From positions 22,667-69,406 of the forward strand of contig BJOX01000363.1 of the NCBI GenBank assembly GCA_009731375.1: a stretch of DNA of 46,740 bases, in the 5' to 3' direction. Below are positions 17,260 to 27,102 of this stretch, in pieces; within the stretch, counting starts at the first letter, position 1; each line of letters opens with the position of its first letter. The notes below the pieces were generated by a model. It did no database searches. It was not told where the DNA came from and was given only the letters and a program-made list of their open reading frames with translations. Made by a program: the position numbers and the translations under genes. This DNA comes from Paulinella micropora. Taxonomy: Eukaryota; Cercozoa; Imbricatea; Euglyphida.

Positions 17260-17432
17260 ACAGTCAAGGCGGAGAATGTACTCACCCCCCCCCCCCCTCT
17301 GCTGGGGGAAGCCTTGCTGTTCTTGCTGTCAAGCCAGACGATGCGTACGTGTGCACCCTGACAAAGTACACCACACTTGTGCTTCACAAACAAGTCGGTT
17401 AGCAACCTTACTCCACCCTCGTGCGTACACAA
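17247..17432 (-). CDS. Possible N-terminal piece of the unknown large protein
   Basis: A minus-strand frame opens with ATG at 17432 and runs to the N gap, passing through a C13 run that encodes Gly. About 60 residues are visible and look partly protein-like (LTDLFVKHKCGVLC). It may be the 5' end of the gene at 14953-17259, but the gap prevents proof and the homopolymer makes its register uncertain. Confidence 0.25.
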
Positions 17433-18313
17433 TCAAGAATCGTTTCAAAAAGGTTTTCAATGATCCTTTCTGGGCTCAGCCCAATAGGTCACTGTTATTG
17501 TCCTTGTGTGAAAGAACCTTTCCCAACAATACAAACAAGTTTTATGCCAAAGGAATAGGATTCTGTATGTGTGTCGTTTGTTTGTTTTTTCTTCTGCCTC
17601 GTTGCACGTATTGACGTGTCAACAACGTTTGTGTGTGTAACGTGTTTGTAGTACAAACAAGAGTTAGAGCGTGTAATTGTTGGTTATTCTCCTCGTGAGG
17701 AGTATGTGTAGGTATACGTGTAGGAGTGTGGACAGAATTGATAGGAGGGTGCTTTTCTTCTCCTTGTGTGTGTTTGTTAAGCATTCCTCTGGCTCGACAA
17801 TGTGTCAACAATCACACTAGTGAGCACCCTAATGTTTCTGTCCCACTGAGTACACTTTCTATGCACCTTACACACTCCAATCACACTGCTTGAGGTGTCA
17901 AAGTCGCACACACAACGAGTGTCTTGTCGTGCCGCTTTATGGGCCTCTGTGCAAGATTTCACTGTTGTTTTTGTGCACTGCAAACTGCTAGCACCTCCCC
18001 AACTCCTTTCCTACACTCCTCCACCACGTTTCCTTCTTTCTTTGCTTAGGGGAGTGGCTACTTTTCAAATTGCTGAACTGAAATTTGGAGGATATAAAAA
18101 TCTAGGCTGGGACTCCACTTTTGTCGGTTATAATCAAAAGATATTATTTAATGTAAGCCGGGGTATTTATCCTTCCAATTCCACAGTACTCTGAAAATAA
18201 CCTAATCTTCCTCCTCTACAAAGAGATAAAACCAGTATGGCGGATAATGTAGGAGACTGTCAGAGCCAAGCAACAAAAAGGGAAAAAGAGAGGCATTTCC
18301 CAGCGTCACCCCT

Positions 18314-18373
18314 AACGATAATATTATACGGCTTAAAAAAGTAGTACCGGTTATGAATCGTAATATTATCGTT
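18314..18373. repeat. 13-bp perfect inverted repeat
   Basis: Arms 18314-18326 (AACGATAATATTA) and 18361-18373 are exact reverse complements with a 34-base spacer. There is no gene nearby, and the role is unknown. Confidence 0.85.
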
Positions 18374-18912
18374 TTCAACCGGCTCAAAAGTATATAAATA
18401 AAAACGGATATAACTACATCTTAAAGAGATATAGCTCTTCTATACATCACTGTGTATAGGGGTATAAGAAAAGGTCGCATATTACCTATCTGCGCCTACA
18501 GACCGGTACTACTTTTACGCAGGATATTAACTTATGTAACCGGAACAGCTACTACGTGACTCTGACACTTAGTCGTCACTCAACTGTAGAGGGGCAGACC
18601 AAGCATAAGAATCAAGTCACTTGGCGACAAGCCGGACGACACTCAATGCAACTATGTATTGTGCGGGCCGGCCGACAATCCTTTTTCCCCCTTGGGGGGA
18701 AGCCGCCGTCAGCGGTCGACCCCCACGCCGATGACTCGTGACTGACTCCTCATTCGAAGGCGCCCTCGACCGACCGACACATGACATAAGGCATTCCGAC
18801 TGTCGGCTGCGTATAAGTAAAAATAATTAGTCCACGTCCAGTGCGAGTCTCATCCGTGAGAACTCGTGCCCCCGAGCTTCAGCTCTATCCCGGCCATATG
18901 TTTTTTACGTCG

Positions 18913-19156
18913 TTTTAGTGGGGTCCAAAACGGAGGCAAAATAGGCGCAATGAGTTTTTTTTAACATTATTTAGTAATTCTTTTTTGTTGCAAAGATCAC
19001 GATGTGATCCAGTCCCCACTAAAAAAAAAAACAACAACAAAAAAATTGAATTTCAAATTTTATAACTGTTTAAAATCAGGAAATTTTGTGTTTTTTTCAT
19101 TTAAAAAGTTTATTGGGCAAATTTTGACCATAATTCACGATAATGTGGTGGGGACT
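18913..19156. repeat. Nested short inverted repeats around a GTCCCCACTA motif
   Basis: TTTTAGTGGGG (18913-18923) is the reverse complement of 19014-19024. AGTCCCCAC (19011-19019) is the reverse complement of 19148-19156. A GATCAC/GTGATC hairpin lies between, at about 18996-19010. This could be the remains of one or two small MITE-like elements; no target duplication is evident. Confidence 0.4.
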
Positions 19157-20650
19157 AATATCGAGGCAGAGCTTTCTGAACCTGAAGCCCTTTTAAAAAA
19201 TGTCAAGTAGTTTAGGAGGAGATTTTCCCTGGGATTTTGTAGCTTTTTCACTATTTTTTAGAAAAAATCCCGGGAACTCAATCATTTTTTGTGGTGCGTG
19301 TGGGGCCGGCGGTCTAGGAAAAGATGCCAGAGGAAAGGGTTCCCTGAGTGCATCAGCTCTCTTTTACCACAAAGCATGTTAAAGCTATCTAAGTATATAC
19401 ATAGTAACCTTGACTGTTTTTGATTACTTGTACAAAATATCTCTTAATACTTTTACTTGTAGGCTACAAACCAGCTAGGAGAAAACCACATAATTTTTTT
19501 TGTTGAAACACGAAAATATAAAATTTCGTAGTTTGAGTATTATTTCTTGCACAGATGAATAGGTAAATCGTTTTGTACTATCATTAAACGTATTTCTCCA
19601 ACTTTGTGTTATTTGTAAATGTCTGTGGAAGGCAAAAACTCAAAATCACAAAACCAGCATTTATCTGGTTTTGGGGCCGTATACATCTTAGTATTCATCC
19701 GTTTTAAGAATTTTAAGTATTGGAGCAGTCTTTCACGACAATAAACTAAAGCTCCACCAAAGGAATTTTGTTCATTTTGCCTAGAAGCTACAAACCAAAA
19801 AGTGGGTTTTCACAAACTTCACGTGTCTGACCTACACATGCATGTATATTTTTCCTGGACCTTGCTTCTACAGTTTTTTTAGTGTAATCATATCTCATGG
19901 CATATACTTACGATAGATACAAAAATATTGAGAATGGGATGTGCCTGCTTCATTCCTGGAGGCATGCAAGTCCAAGGTGTCGGAATGTCAAAAAAGTTTT
20001 GATCATTTTTCTTTTGGAGTTCATGTGATTCTTCAACAAAAACTACGTAGATTTGAAAGGATAGTAATTTAGGACTCCCCAGGAGCTGTAGGACCGTCAA
20101 TTGTTTTAGAAATAAATTTTTCTTTGCTTGCTCAGCTGCCCTTAAGGAACTGTTTTCTGGCCGACTCTGTGTGTCTCAGAGATGTTGAAATTTTCTCAAA
20201 ATTCGATCAAATTATTATTTATAGAGATGCATTGTATAACGTTCGATAGTTCAAAAGCTAAGAAAATAACAAGCAAAACCAGATTTTTTTATCATAATCG
20301 TGGTTGCAAACCATTTTTTCACCACATTGAATCAGTAAAAAAATTACGGCCCGACCTGTCTTTTTGACAAAGTTTCCGAAATATTTTCCACAAGAATTAG
20401 TGTTTTTTTACAACTTCAAATGCTTCGTTTGTCAAAACTACTAAAAATAATTTAAAATCGATTGCAGATTCTGAATTAGTGTGATCTGAAGAATTCAACT
20501 TTATTTTAAACAGGCGAATCGACTAAAGACCCGAAGGGGAGGGGGGGGGGGGAAAAAAAAANNNNNNNNNNTGACCTTCCCTTCCAGTCGAAAAGAAAAA
20601 GTAGCTGATTGTCCGTAAGCGACATCAGACTCTATTGCAATCCACAAATG

Positions 20651-21121
20651 TCACGTTTTGACTCGCTTCCGCGATCTTCCACGACCCTTGACAATGTGTT
20701 CTTCCGTTGCGATCGACGCTGGTTTTTCTCTCCTCTTTTTCGCCACAACTTCCTTATCACACTTCGGCACCCATACCAACAAAAATGATATGCCCGCGCT
20801 CTGTACGTCATCACATATTCGAAGCGGAATCCTTCGTTCCTCCGTTAAATCAAACGTCATATCCAGATCCACCCTCGGCATCAATTGCACCGTCCAAGAT
20901 GTGAAATCCTCGTCATCCTTCTCGATGGACGCGTCCCATTGCTCCAAGCCTTCCCCATCCCGAAACACAGGTGCAAATATTCTATCCCGCGTGAGCTCAA
21001 CCTCAGTTTTGCTTCTCCAAAACTGCATTGTTGGTGCCAACACCAACGCAGCTCGTACCAGTGTTTTGGGATGTACATATGTGACTTGCATTGAAAAGAA
21101 ATGATCGAAGTCCTTATCCAT
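20651..21121 (-). CDS. Orphan hypothetical protein
   Basis: The 156-residue frame has a protein-like composition: a hydrophobic/aromatic N-terminal half, an acidic middle (SIEKDDEDF) and a strongly basic tail (GRGRSRKRVKT) that could be an NLS. The opposite strand reads as Ser/Thr-rich nonsense, so minus is the coding strand. I recognise no family. It is isolated between a 10-N join and the 3' remnant of a LINE in the other orientation. It may be an exon of a host gene or a fragment of another element. Confidence 0.45.
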   Translation of the reverse strand: MDKDFDHFFSMQVTYVHPKTLVRAALVLAPTMQFWRSKTEVELTRDRIFAPVFRDGEGLEQWDASIEKDDEDFTSWTVQLMPRVDLDMTFDLTEERRIPLRICDDVQSAGISFLLVWVPKCDKEVVAKKRREKPASIATEEHIVKGRGRSRKRVKT

Positions 21122-21129
21122 AACCGTAT

Positions 21130-21463
21130 CCTCATGCGGCCGACAAATTTCTTATTTTCTTATCATATTTAGTTTAAATTTTTTCCTCTCCCCTCATATA
21201 TTCTACTTTTCACATTTCTTGTATCCATTTCACATCTTTGTTTTTTTCAATCTCTTTTTCTCCCCTCATATTTTCTTTTGATATTGTTTTTCCACTTGTC
21301 CTTTCTCATTCATATTTTCTATTTTTATATTATTTTATAGTATATCTAGTTAGCTTTTCACTCAGTTTCATGATTTAGTTCTAACTATGACTTTTATGAC
21401 TTAGTTCTGACTTTACTTCCTGTACAGTTTCGCTTTCGATTTCATTAAAGAAGAAGAAGAAGT
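21130..21463 (+). mobile_element. 3' end of an old LINE of the same group
   Basis: This pyrimidine-rich stretch resembles the 3' UTR of the LINE copies at 23.5-23.9 and 28.7-29.2 kb: repeated TCATATTT phrases, CCCCTCATAT, and a terminus CTGTACAGTTTCGCTT...ATTAAAGAAGAAG. It is clearly more diverged. No coding part remains on its strand. Confidence 0.6.
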
Positions 21464-21564
21464 AAATTTAACGAGGTTATGATAGCAAACTCTGCATCAT
21501 TATCGGGTTATTTTTATCGTTTTTCCCGTTAGCTGAATAAGAAAAAACAGATATTCCTAAAGAA

Positions 21565-21736
21565 AGAAAGAAAGAAAGAAAGAAGAAAAAGAAGAAAAAG
21601 AAGAAGAAGAATAAGAAGAAGAAGAAGGAAGAAGAAAGAAAGAAAGAAAGAAAGAAAGAAGAAAGAAAAAGAAGAAGAAGAAGAAGAAGAATATTATTAT
21701 TATTATTATTAATATTATTATTATTATTATTATTAT
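21565..21736 (+). repeat. (GAAA)n/(GAA)n followed by (TTA)n microsatellite
   Basis: GAAA and GAA repeats run to about 21690 and switch to ATT/TTA repeats up to 21736, directly before the truncated SINE copy. The Phe-, Asn- or Ile-rich frames predicted here are artefacts of the repeats. Confidence 0.9.
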
Positions 21737-21739
21737 TAC

Positions 21740-21990
21740 TCTTCGTACTCCCCTCACGGGTGAGACGATGGAGGGAGGCGCATGTGCAGATTTGCATCAG
21801 CCATTGACAGAGAAGCACTATTATTATTACTATTATTTTAATATATTACAACGCTACTTTAATAATATTAATATTAATATTATAAGTGTCACCGTCTTAG
21901 TTAAATCAATAGCCTTCGTGCTAACGATTTGTATGGATGACCAGAGGTCACTTGTAAAAGTAACTTCATTAAATGAAGGGCAAAGGCAAA
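21740..21990 (+). mobile_element. SINE copy A, 5'-truncated
   Basis: It starts inside the SINE body at CTTCGTACTCCCCTCACGGG and lacks the tRNA-like head. It has the (TTA)n block, the TTTAATATATTACAACG segment and the 3' module ending GGCAAAGAAGAAG. It is nearly identical to copy B at 22384-22700. The 3' end runs into (AAT)n and (GAA)n. Confidence 0.75.
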
Positions 21991-22002
21991 GAAGAAGAAT
22001 AA

Positions 22003-22035
<33 letters not shown>

Positions 22036-22073
22036 GAAGAAGAAGAAGCTTTAAGAAGAAGAAGAAGAAGCTT

Positions 22074-22104
<31 letters not shown>

Positions 22105-22125
22105 AAGAAGAAGAAGAAGAAGGAA

Positions 22126-22162
<37 letters not shown>

Positions 22163-22187
22163 AGAAGAAGAAGAAGAAGAAGAAGAA

Positions 22188-22233
<46 letters not shown>
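21991..22233 (+). repeat. (AAT)n, (GAA)n, (GAAA)n and (ATT)n block
   Basis: Simple repeats fill the space between SINE copies A and B in the order AAT, GAA, GAAA, GAA, ATT. The order GAA-GAAA-GAA-ATT repeats that at 21565-21736, so a larger segment (microsatellite plus SINE) may have been duplicated. Confidence 0.85.
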
Positions 22234-22309
22234 GGACACCGTGATAGCCCAGTGGTCAAGTTCTACCATCTGAGCCCTGTCGCCAGTTCGATTCCCGTCG
22301 GTGCCACCA
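22234..22309 (+). other. tRNA-like head of SINE copy B
   Basis: The segment is 76 bases long. It has a pol III A box TAGCCCAGTGG (22245-22255) and a B box AGTTCGATTCC (22285-22295). The 5' end can pair over 7 bp with CGGTGCC (22299-22305) if one A is bulged, and ACCA follows. The A/B spacing and the CCA end show a tRNA origin, and the internal promoter explains SINE transcription. It is not a working tRNA gene, because the D and anticodon arms do not fold cleanly. Confidence 0.7.
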
Positions 22310-22464
22310 GTATTTTCATTGAACATACCGGTCCGTCTGGAAGTGTTGGAACTGCCCGTGCGGGGGTGTCATTAGAGCCTATCGTCAATTCTTCGTACTC
22401 CCCTCACGGGTGAGACGATGGAGGCGCATGTGCAGAAATGCATCAGCCATTGACAGAGAAGCAC

Positions 22465-22542
<78 letters not shown>

Positions 22543-22700
22543 TATTTTAATATATTACAACGCTACTTTAATAATATTAATATTAATATTTCAAGTGTCA
22601 CCGTCTTAGTTAAATCAATAGCCTTCGTGCTAACGATTTGTATGGATGACCAGAGGTCACTTGTAAAAGTAACTTCATTAAATGAAAGGCAAAGGCAAAG
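22234..22700 (+). mobile_element. SINE copy B, full length
   Basis: The structure is a tRNA-like head, a 150-bp body, a (TTA)n block (about 22464-22538), an AT-rich segment and a 3' module ending in GGCAAAGGCAAAG followed by (GAA)n. The 3' module (AGCCTTCGTGCTAACG to the tail) recurs at 21913 and 29240. SINEs are moved by a partner LINE that recognises the 3' end. Here both SINE and LINE end in (GAA)n, which points to the neighbouring LINE as partner. Confidence 0.75.
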
Positions 22701-22773
22701 AAGAAGAAGAAGAAGAAGAAGAAGAAGAAGAAGAAGAAGAAGAAGAAGAAGAAGAAGAAGAAGAAGAAGAAGA
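22701..22773 (+). repeat. (GAA)n microsatellite between SINE B and truncated LINE
   Basis: About 24 GAA units form the SINE tail and also the 5' junction of the truncated LINE copy. It would encode poly-Arg or poly-Lys/Glu, which is an artefact. Confidence 0.95.
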
Positions 22774-23916
22774 AGCTCTGGCGTTCACTGTCCTGCCTGT
22801 CAACACCTACTTACACCTGAAAGCGCTACGCATCATTTTCTGACACGTACTTGTCCACTAGTTGGAGGTGCTATCATCAGAAGACACGACAGCTACCTCA
22901 AGATGCTGGCTACCTTCCTTCGACGCTGTGGCGCAGTAGTCGAGATTGAACCTGATCACATCTATTTTCAGGACTCAACAAGAGAACATCCTGACCTTCG
23001 TGTTTGGTGGAGACCCAGTAGAACTAGCCCCCCTAATGTGATTATTGATGTCAGGTTGCTTCCCCGCTAGCTCAATCTTCTCTAAGGCTTGCAGCAACAA
23101 CTCCGCTTGCAGCTGCATCCCAACGTGAAGTGGTTAAGCATCGGCAATATAATCTACTGGCTACTGCGTCAAGTACAACTCTTGTCCCTTGGGTTCTCGA
23201 ACCAACTGGTGCTCTTGGTCGTGAGGCATTAGCTTATTTGCGCCAGGTTCAGGCGTATTACGTAAGCGTTATTCGAGGGCTACCCGCTGCGAGGGACATA
23301 CTAGCTGATGCCATGCTGATGATTTCCCTCTCAACCCGCGTGGTCTCTTGCCCTACTTTCGTGCTATGTCTGCGGCTGAAACTGCGCGCGGCAATGCGCG
23401 TATCATTGACTCTGCCAAACGGCGCCTGTGGGACGCGCCACGACGCTCCCACTGAACCTGTTTCTTCTCTTTTTCTACCTTTGCATATAGTTGTCCTTTC
23501 TCTTCCTTGTTTTATTCTTGCCTATTTCTCTCCTTTTTCCTTTTTTTATCTTTCCTTTCTGCCTCTTTTTCATATCTAGTCTTTCATTCCCTTTTTCTAT
23601 TTCCTGTTTCTTCCATCATACTTTCTATTTTTCTTGCATTTCTGTTTCCCTATCATATTTAGTCTTTTTTTCATCTTTTCCTTTTCTTTAGCTCTTAGTT
23701 TTTCCTCTCATTTTCCCCTTTTCCTGCATTTTCGGTATCATTATCATATCTAGTTTTCATCTTATATCTTCCCCTCTATTTCTCCCCTCATATTTACATT
23801 TATGTTTATTTTCCCATTTTTGTTTCCTCTATCATATCTAGTTTATATTTCTTTCTCGTTCGATTTCTGAATTAGTTCTTACTCTAGTCTCTGTACAATT
23901 TCGCTTTTATTTAAAA
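22774..23916 (+). mobile_element. LINE copy 1, 5'-truncated
   Basis: From AGCTCTGG at 22774 it is nearly identical to 28024-29165 of the full copy. It covers the zinc knuckle, the restriction-like endonuclease domain and the pyrimidine-rich 3' UTR, and ends in (GAA)n at 23917-23955. A small difference at about 23053 breaks the frame (IIDVRLLPR then stop). 5' truncation is the usual outcome of target-primed reverse transcription. Confidence 0.85.
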
Positions 23917-24140
23917 AGAAGAAGAAGAAGAAGAAGAAGAAGAAGAAGAAGAAGATTTCTCTCTTCTACTGTTCTATACCTGCTCGTTCCTTTCCTTCAT
24001 TTGTTCCCTGCTCTTTCTATTGATGCACTTTCCCTGTTTGCTAATATACTAGACAAACTCACCCGTTTTCTTTTTTTGCTTCATGTTTTTTATGACTCAT
24101 TCTTATATAAATCTTTTTACTCCTGGTACGTATTCTTCTC

Positions 24141-26096
24141 ATGTCGTCACCACACGCACCTACTAATATCGATGTCGTTTCTAACAATTCATCATCCTCA
24201 GTAGTAAGTTCTGAAGTCAAGAGATGGGCTACTGCTGCGAGACACGAAATTACAATGGGGGGCCATGATACAGCAACCTCCATTTTTCAACCATTGATCC
24301 TACAGGCCCTTGGTGTTCCTCGACAAGCTGACGGCCCTCCGTATCCAGTGCTTCTCCTTGCAGCGGGTGTGGGCCAACAACTTTGGAACTACTGGGTGCA
24401 GCAGTATGAGACCGACCCAGGCAGACATCATCTATGATCCCAACCGACCTGGCCATATCAGAGCGGATGTGCAGATGGACCTTCTTTACGGGGCATGGTC
24501 TGACGATTATGGAGTACCCCTACTAGGCTCGCTTGGACACTCTCAGCTTGACAGTACTGATACCAGACTCATGACGTTATTTACAACTACGTCTGCTTCT
24601 CTTTCTATTGCAAGGCGTCCACTAACTGATCCGCACAGAATGGCTCTTGCTATGATTGCAGGTGCTGACAGACCTAGGCCTGTAGCTGTAAGCACAAGTT
24701 CCCCTACTGTGAGCACTAGTTCCCCTACTCCTCATAACTCTAGTGATGCAATTCGTAGCATTTGTATAGCATGTAGGCTTCCGATTGACCCTACACTTGT
24801 GACTATCTGCACCATTTGCAACAGCGCATTACACAACTGACAAACGTGTATCTGTCCGTGTAAGGGTACACAAAGGGAGATGCAGAGCCCTGCTGAGACA
24901 ATTGCATACTCGGACAGCGACGATGGTGAACCACACCTGACATGCAATGGATGCAACCGGCCAATTGAAACCGATGATGGAGTCGCAAGTTGCATTAGGT
25001 GTGCTCGTGACCTTCACCTTGCTCCCAACAATAGTGGACCACTATGTCAATGCCCGTGTCCTGTACCTACTGATGATCATTTTTCTACGCCTGCATCATC
25101 AGTCCCCATTTCCAGTGCTTCATCTGTCCTCGATACAACGTCTTCAACGGTCCCTGGCCCCGCTCCGTGTGTAGTGCGACCGTCTACGACTAATATAGTT
25201 GTCCTGTCCTCAGATGTTAACAGGCAGGCTTCGTCCTCAGGTATGAGTGAAGTGGCCCCGTCCTCAGACATGAGCGGGCCCGATGGGTCGGAGACGAGAG
25301 ATGCTACTGTCGGTGACTGCAATCATGACGCTCTTGTCTACCCCACAGTTTGTCCAATCAATTCTACTGTTTCATGCACTGCGAGACCATTTGCGACTCC
25401 TGCAGCAATAGCACTACACATCAGAAGAGTTCACACTCCGCTGCTAGCAGAGCAGAAGTGGATTGTAACAGCTGCAGGACTTCAGACGTGTCCCAACTGC
25501 AATGAACCGTATGCAAGGCTCGCGGGTCATAGGTCCAGACCAGGAAGCGCATGCTACACTGATTCGCTGGCTCCTATCATTCTACCAATCCTAGTTGTGA
25601 ACGAGCCTACCCCTGTGCCCACTGTANNNNNNNNNNCCCTGTGTCCACTGTAGACGAAAATGTCAACTACGACCCTAGTTGTTTCCTGCCTGCTAACCGG
25701 CTTTACAAGAAAGTGCGCCCGCGTGCCTGGCCGCTTTTACATTCTGCTTTCCGCAGCGTATTTACCAAATATGCTGATGCTGTTGAATCAGAAGACCAAC
25801 TTGCTAGGAAGACTGCTTTCCTTAACATCATCCGTGCTCCTGCGTTACTTCTGCGACACGTGAGAGGTGGCACACACAGGATCAACACACAGCTTGCTTC
25901 TCAACTATCAAGAGGAACTGATGATAGCACTTGGACCGCTCCCTTTCCAACTAGTCCGCCTGACAGCAGTGAAGAAGAAAGCAATCAACATGAGACAAAT
26001 CCTCCTTCCACCAGCCACCTCAACCATGCTATAAGGCTCGCGATAGAATTAGCATCATCCAGTACTAGGAATCTGGGAAGAGCTGCCAACGTTTAA
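24141..26096 (+). pseudogene. LINE ORF, N-terminal zinc-finger region
   Basis: The region contains two copies of a Cys pattern: CIAC-x13-CTIC-x3-LH...C-x-C-x-C (24766-24860) and CNGC-x12-CIRC-x3-LH...C-x-C-P-C (24940-25060). The first is cut by an in-frame TGA at 24838. A C2H2-like finger (ending HIRRVH) and a CPNC...H cluster follow. In this retrotransposon class such fingers bind the target DNA or the element RNA. Frames 24141-24437 and 24310-24840 overlap, so a frame change is needed near 24310. A 10-N join interrupts at 25627. Confidence 0.65.
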
Positions 26097-26110
26097 CTAG
26101 CCCTGGACTC

Positions 26111-27100
26111 TTGCCGCCAACAGCTCCTGTTATTGAGCAACTTAAACAGTTACATCCACCTGCTCCTGAACAAGAAAGCATACCAGCCCTTCCACATGGT
26201 GCTCCGAGACTCATCATAGAGAAAGAGGCCATCCCGCCAGCCCTACTTCGACAGTGCACCGGGGCTTCACCTGGACTCTACGGCTACACTTCCGAGATCC
26301 TGTTTGCTTTATCTAAAGATCCAGAATGTCTTAGAGGCATACATTCTATCGTTTGTGCTCTTGCGAATGGAGACCTGACGCCCATAGAACGTTTATTCCT
26401 CTACGCGGCACCTGTGCTTGCTTCCAAGAAATCACATCACGCGAGACCGACTGATCCTCCCCGCCCAATCGATACAGGCTCACCCCTTATCAAGCTAGCA
26501 GCGACTATTGCGGTCGCGCACGTTCGATCAGAGTTCCCCACCATCTTTCCCAGCATTCAATTTGGGGTCGGATTCCCAGGCGGACCAGAAGCTGCAGTTC
26601 ATAGCTCCAATGCTCACCTGCGGAGTCATCCTGATCATGTCATGCTTAGTGTAGACTTCGTGAATGCTTTCAACCTATGGCATCGTAGTGCTATCCTAAA
26701 ACGAGTCCTCGAAACTCCCCAGCTACGACCAATTTGGCGCATCATCTTTCAAGCTTACTCGCAACCCTCTCTTCTTCTTGTTAGACACAATGGCTCTGTC
26801 CTCGACTCCTTCTTATCTCAATGCGGAGTCAAACAGGGCTGCGTCCTTGCAAGCACTTTTCGCACTCAGCGTTCAGCCTATCTTTGAGAACTCTCTCTCT
26901 CTCTCTCTCTCTCTGGTGGCGCTATCGGAGTTGCTATCGTTGACGACTTCAACATAATTGGCTCGCCTTCCGACGTGGCAGAGTCATATGGCAAACTGCG
27001 GTATCTGCTTGAACAAGACAACGGAGGCTTACAGATCTCAGTTCCAAAACTACGTCTCCTTCTACCGCCCGGCCTACCTTTGTATCGAGTCACCTTACTC
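26111..27100 (+). pseudogene. LINE ORF, reverse transcriptase domain
   Basis: RT motif A reads SVDFVNAFN (26648-26674), motif B GVKQGCVLAS (26824-26853) and motif C AIVDDFNIIG (26930-26962), so the catalytic Asp residues are present. Between B and C the frame changes and a 24-base (CT)n run (26891-26914) is inserted, which would disrupt the fold. The upstream frame ends at 26094-26096 and the downstream thumb continues in another register from about 27095. The enzyme would have copied the element RNA at a nicked target site. Confidence 0.75.
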
Positions 27101-27102
27101 CT

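Larger units (their letters stand above)
17433..20561. other. AT-rich non-coding region
   Basis: I find no credible gene in about 3.1 kb. The first part (17.4-18.0 kb) is TG-rich. The middle (18.2-18.4 kb) has a long inverted repeat. The segment 18.55-18.80 kb is GC-richer, with CGACCGACCGAC-type phrases. The rest is A/T-rich with homopolymers. It ends in a G12/A9 run and a 10-N join at 20562-20571. Confidence 0.6.

Noticed and set aside
20658-21104. Plus-strand ORF opposite the orphan protein
   Set aside because: Ser/Thr/Cys-rich without protein-like pattern; the minus-strand frame has balanced composition.
21477-22326. Phe-, Asn-, Ile- and Leu-rich minus-strand ORFs
   Set aside because: They are translations of GAA, GAAA and ATT microsatellites.
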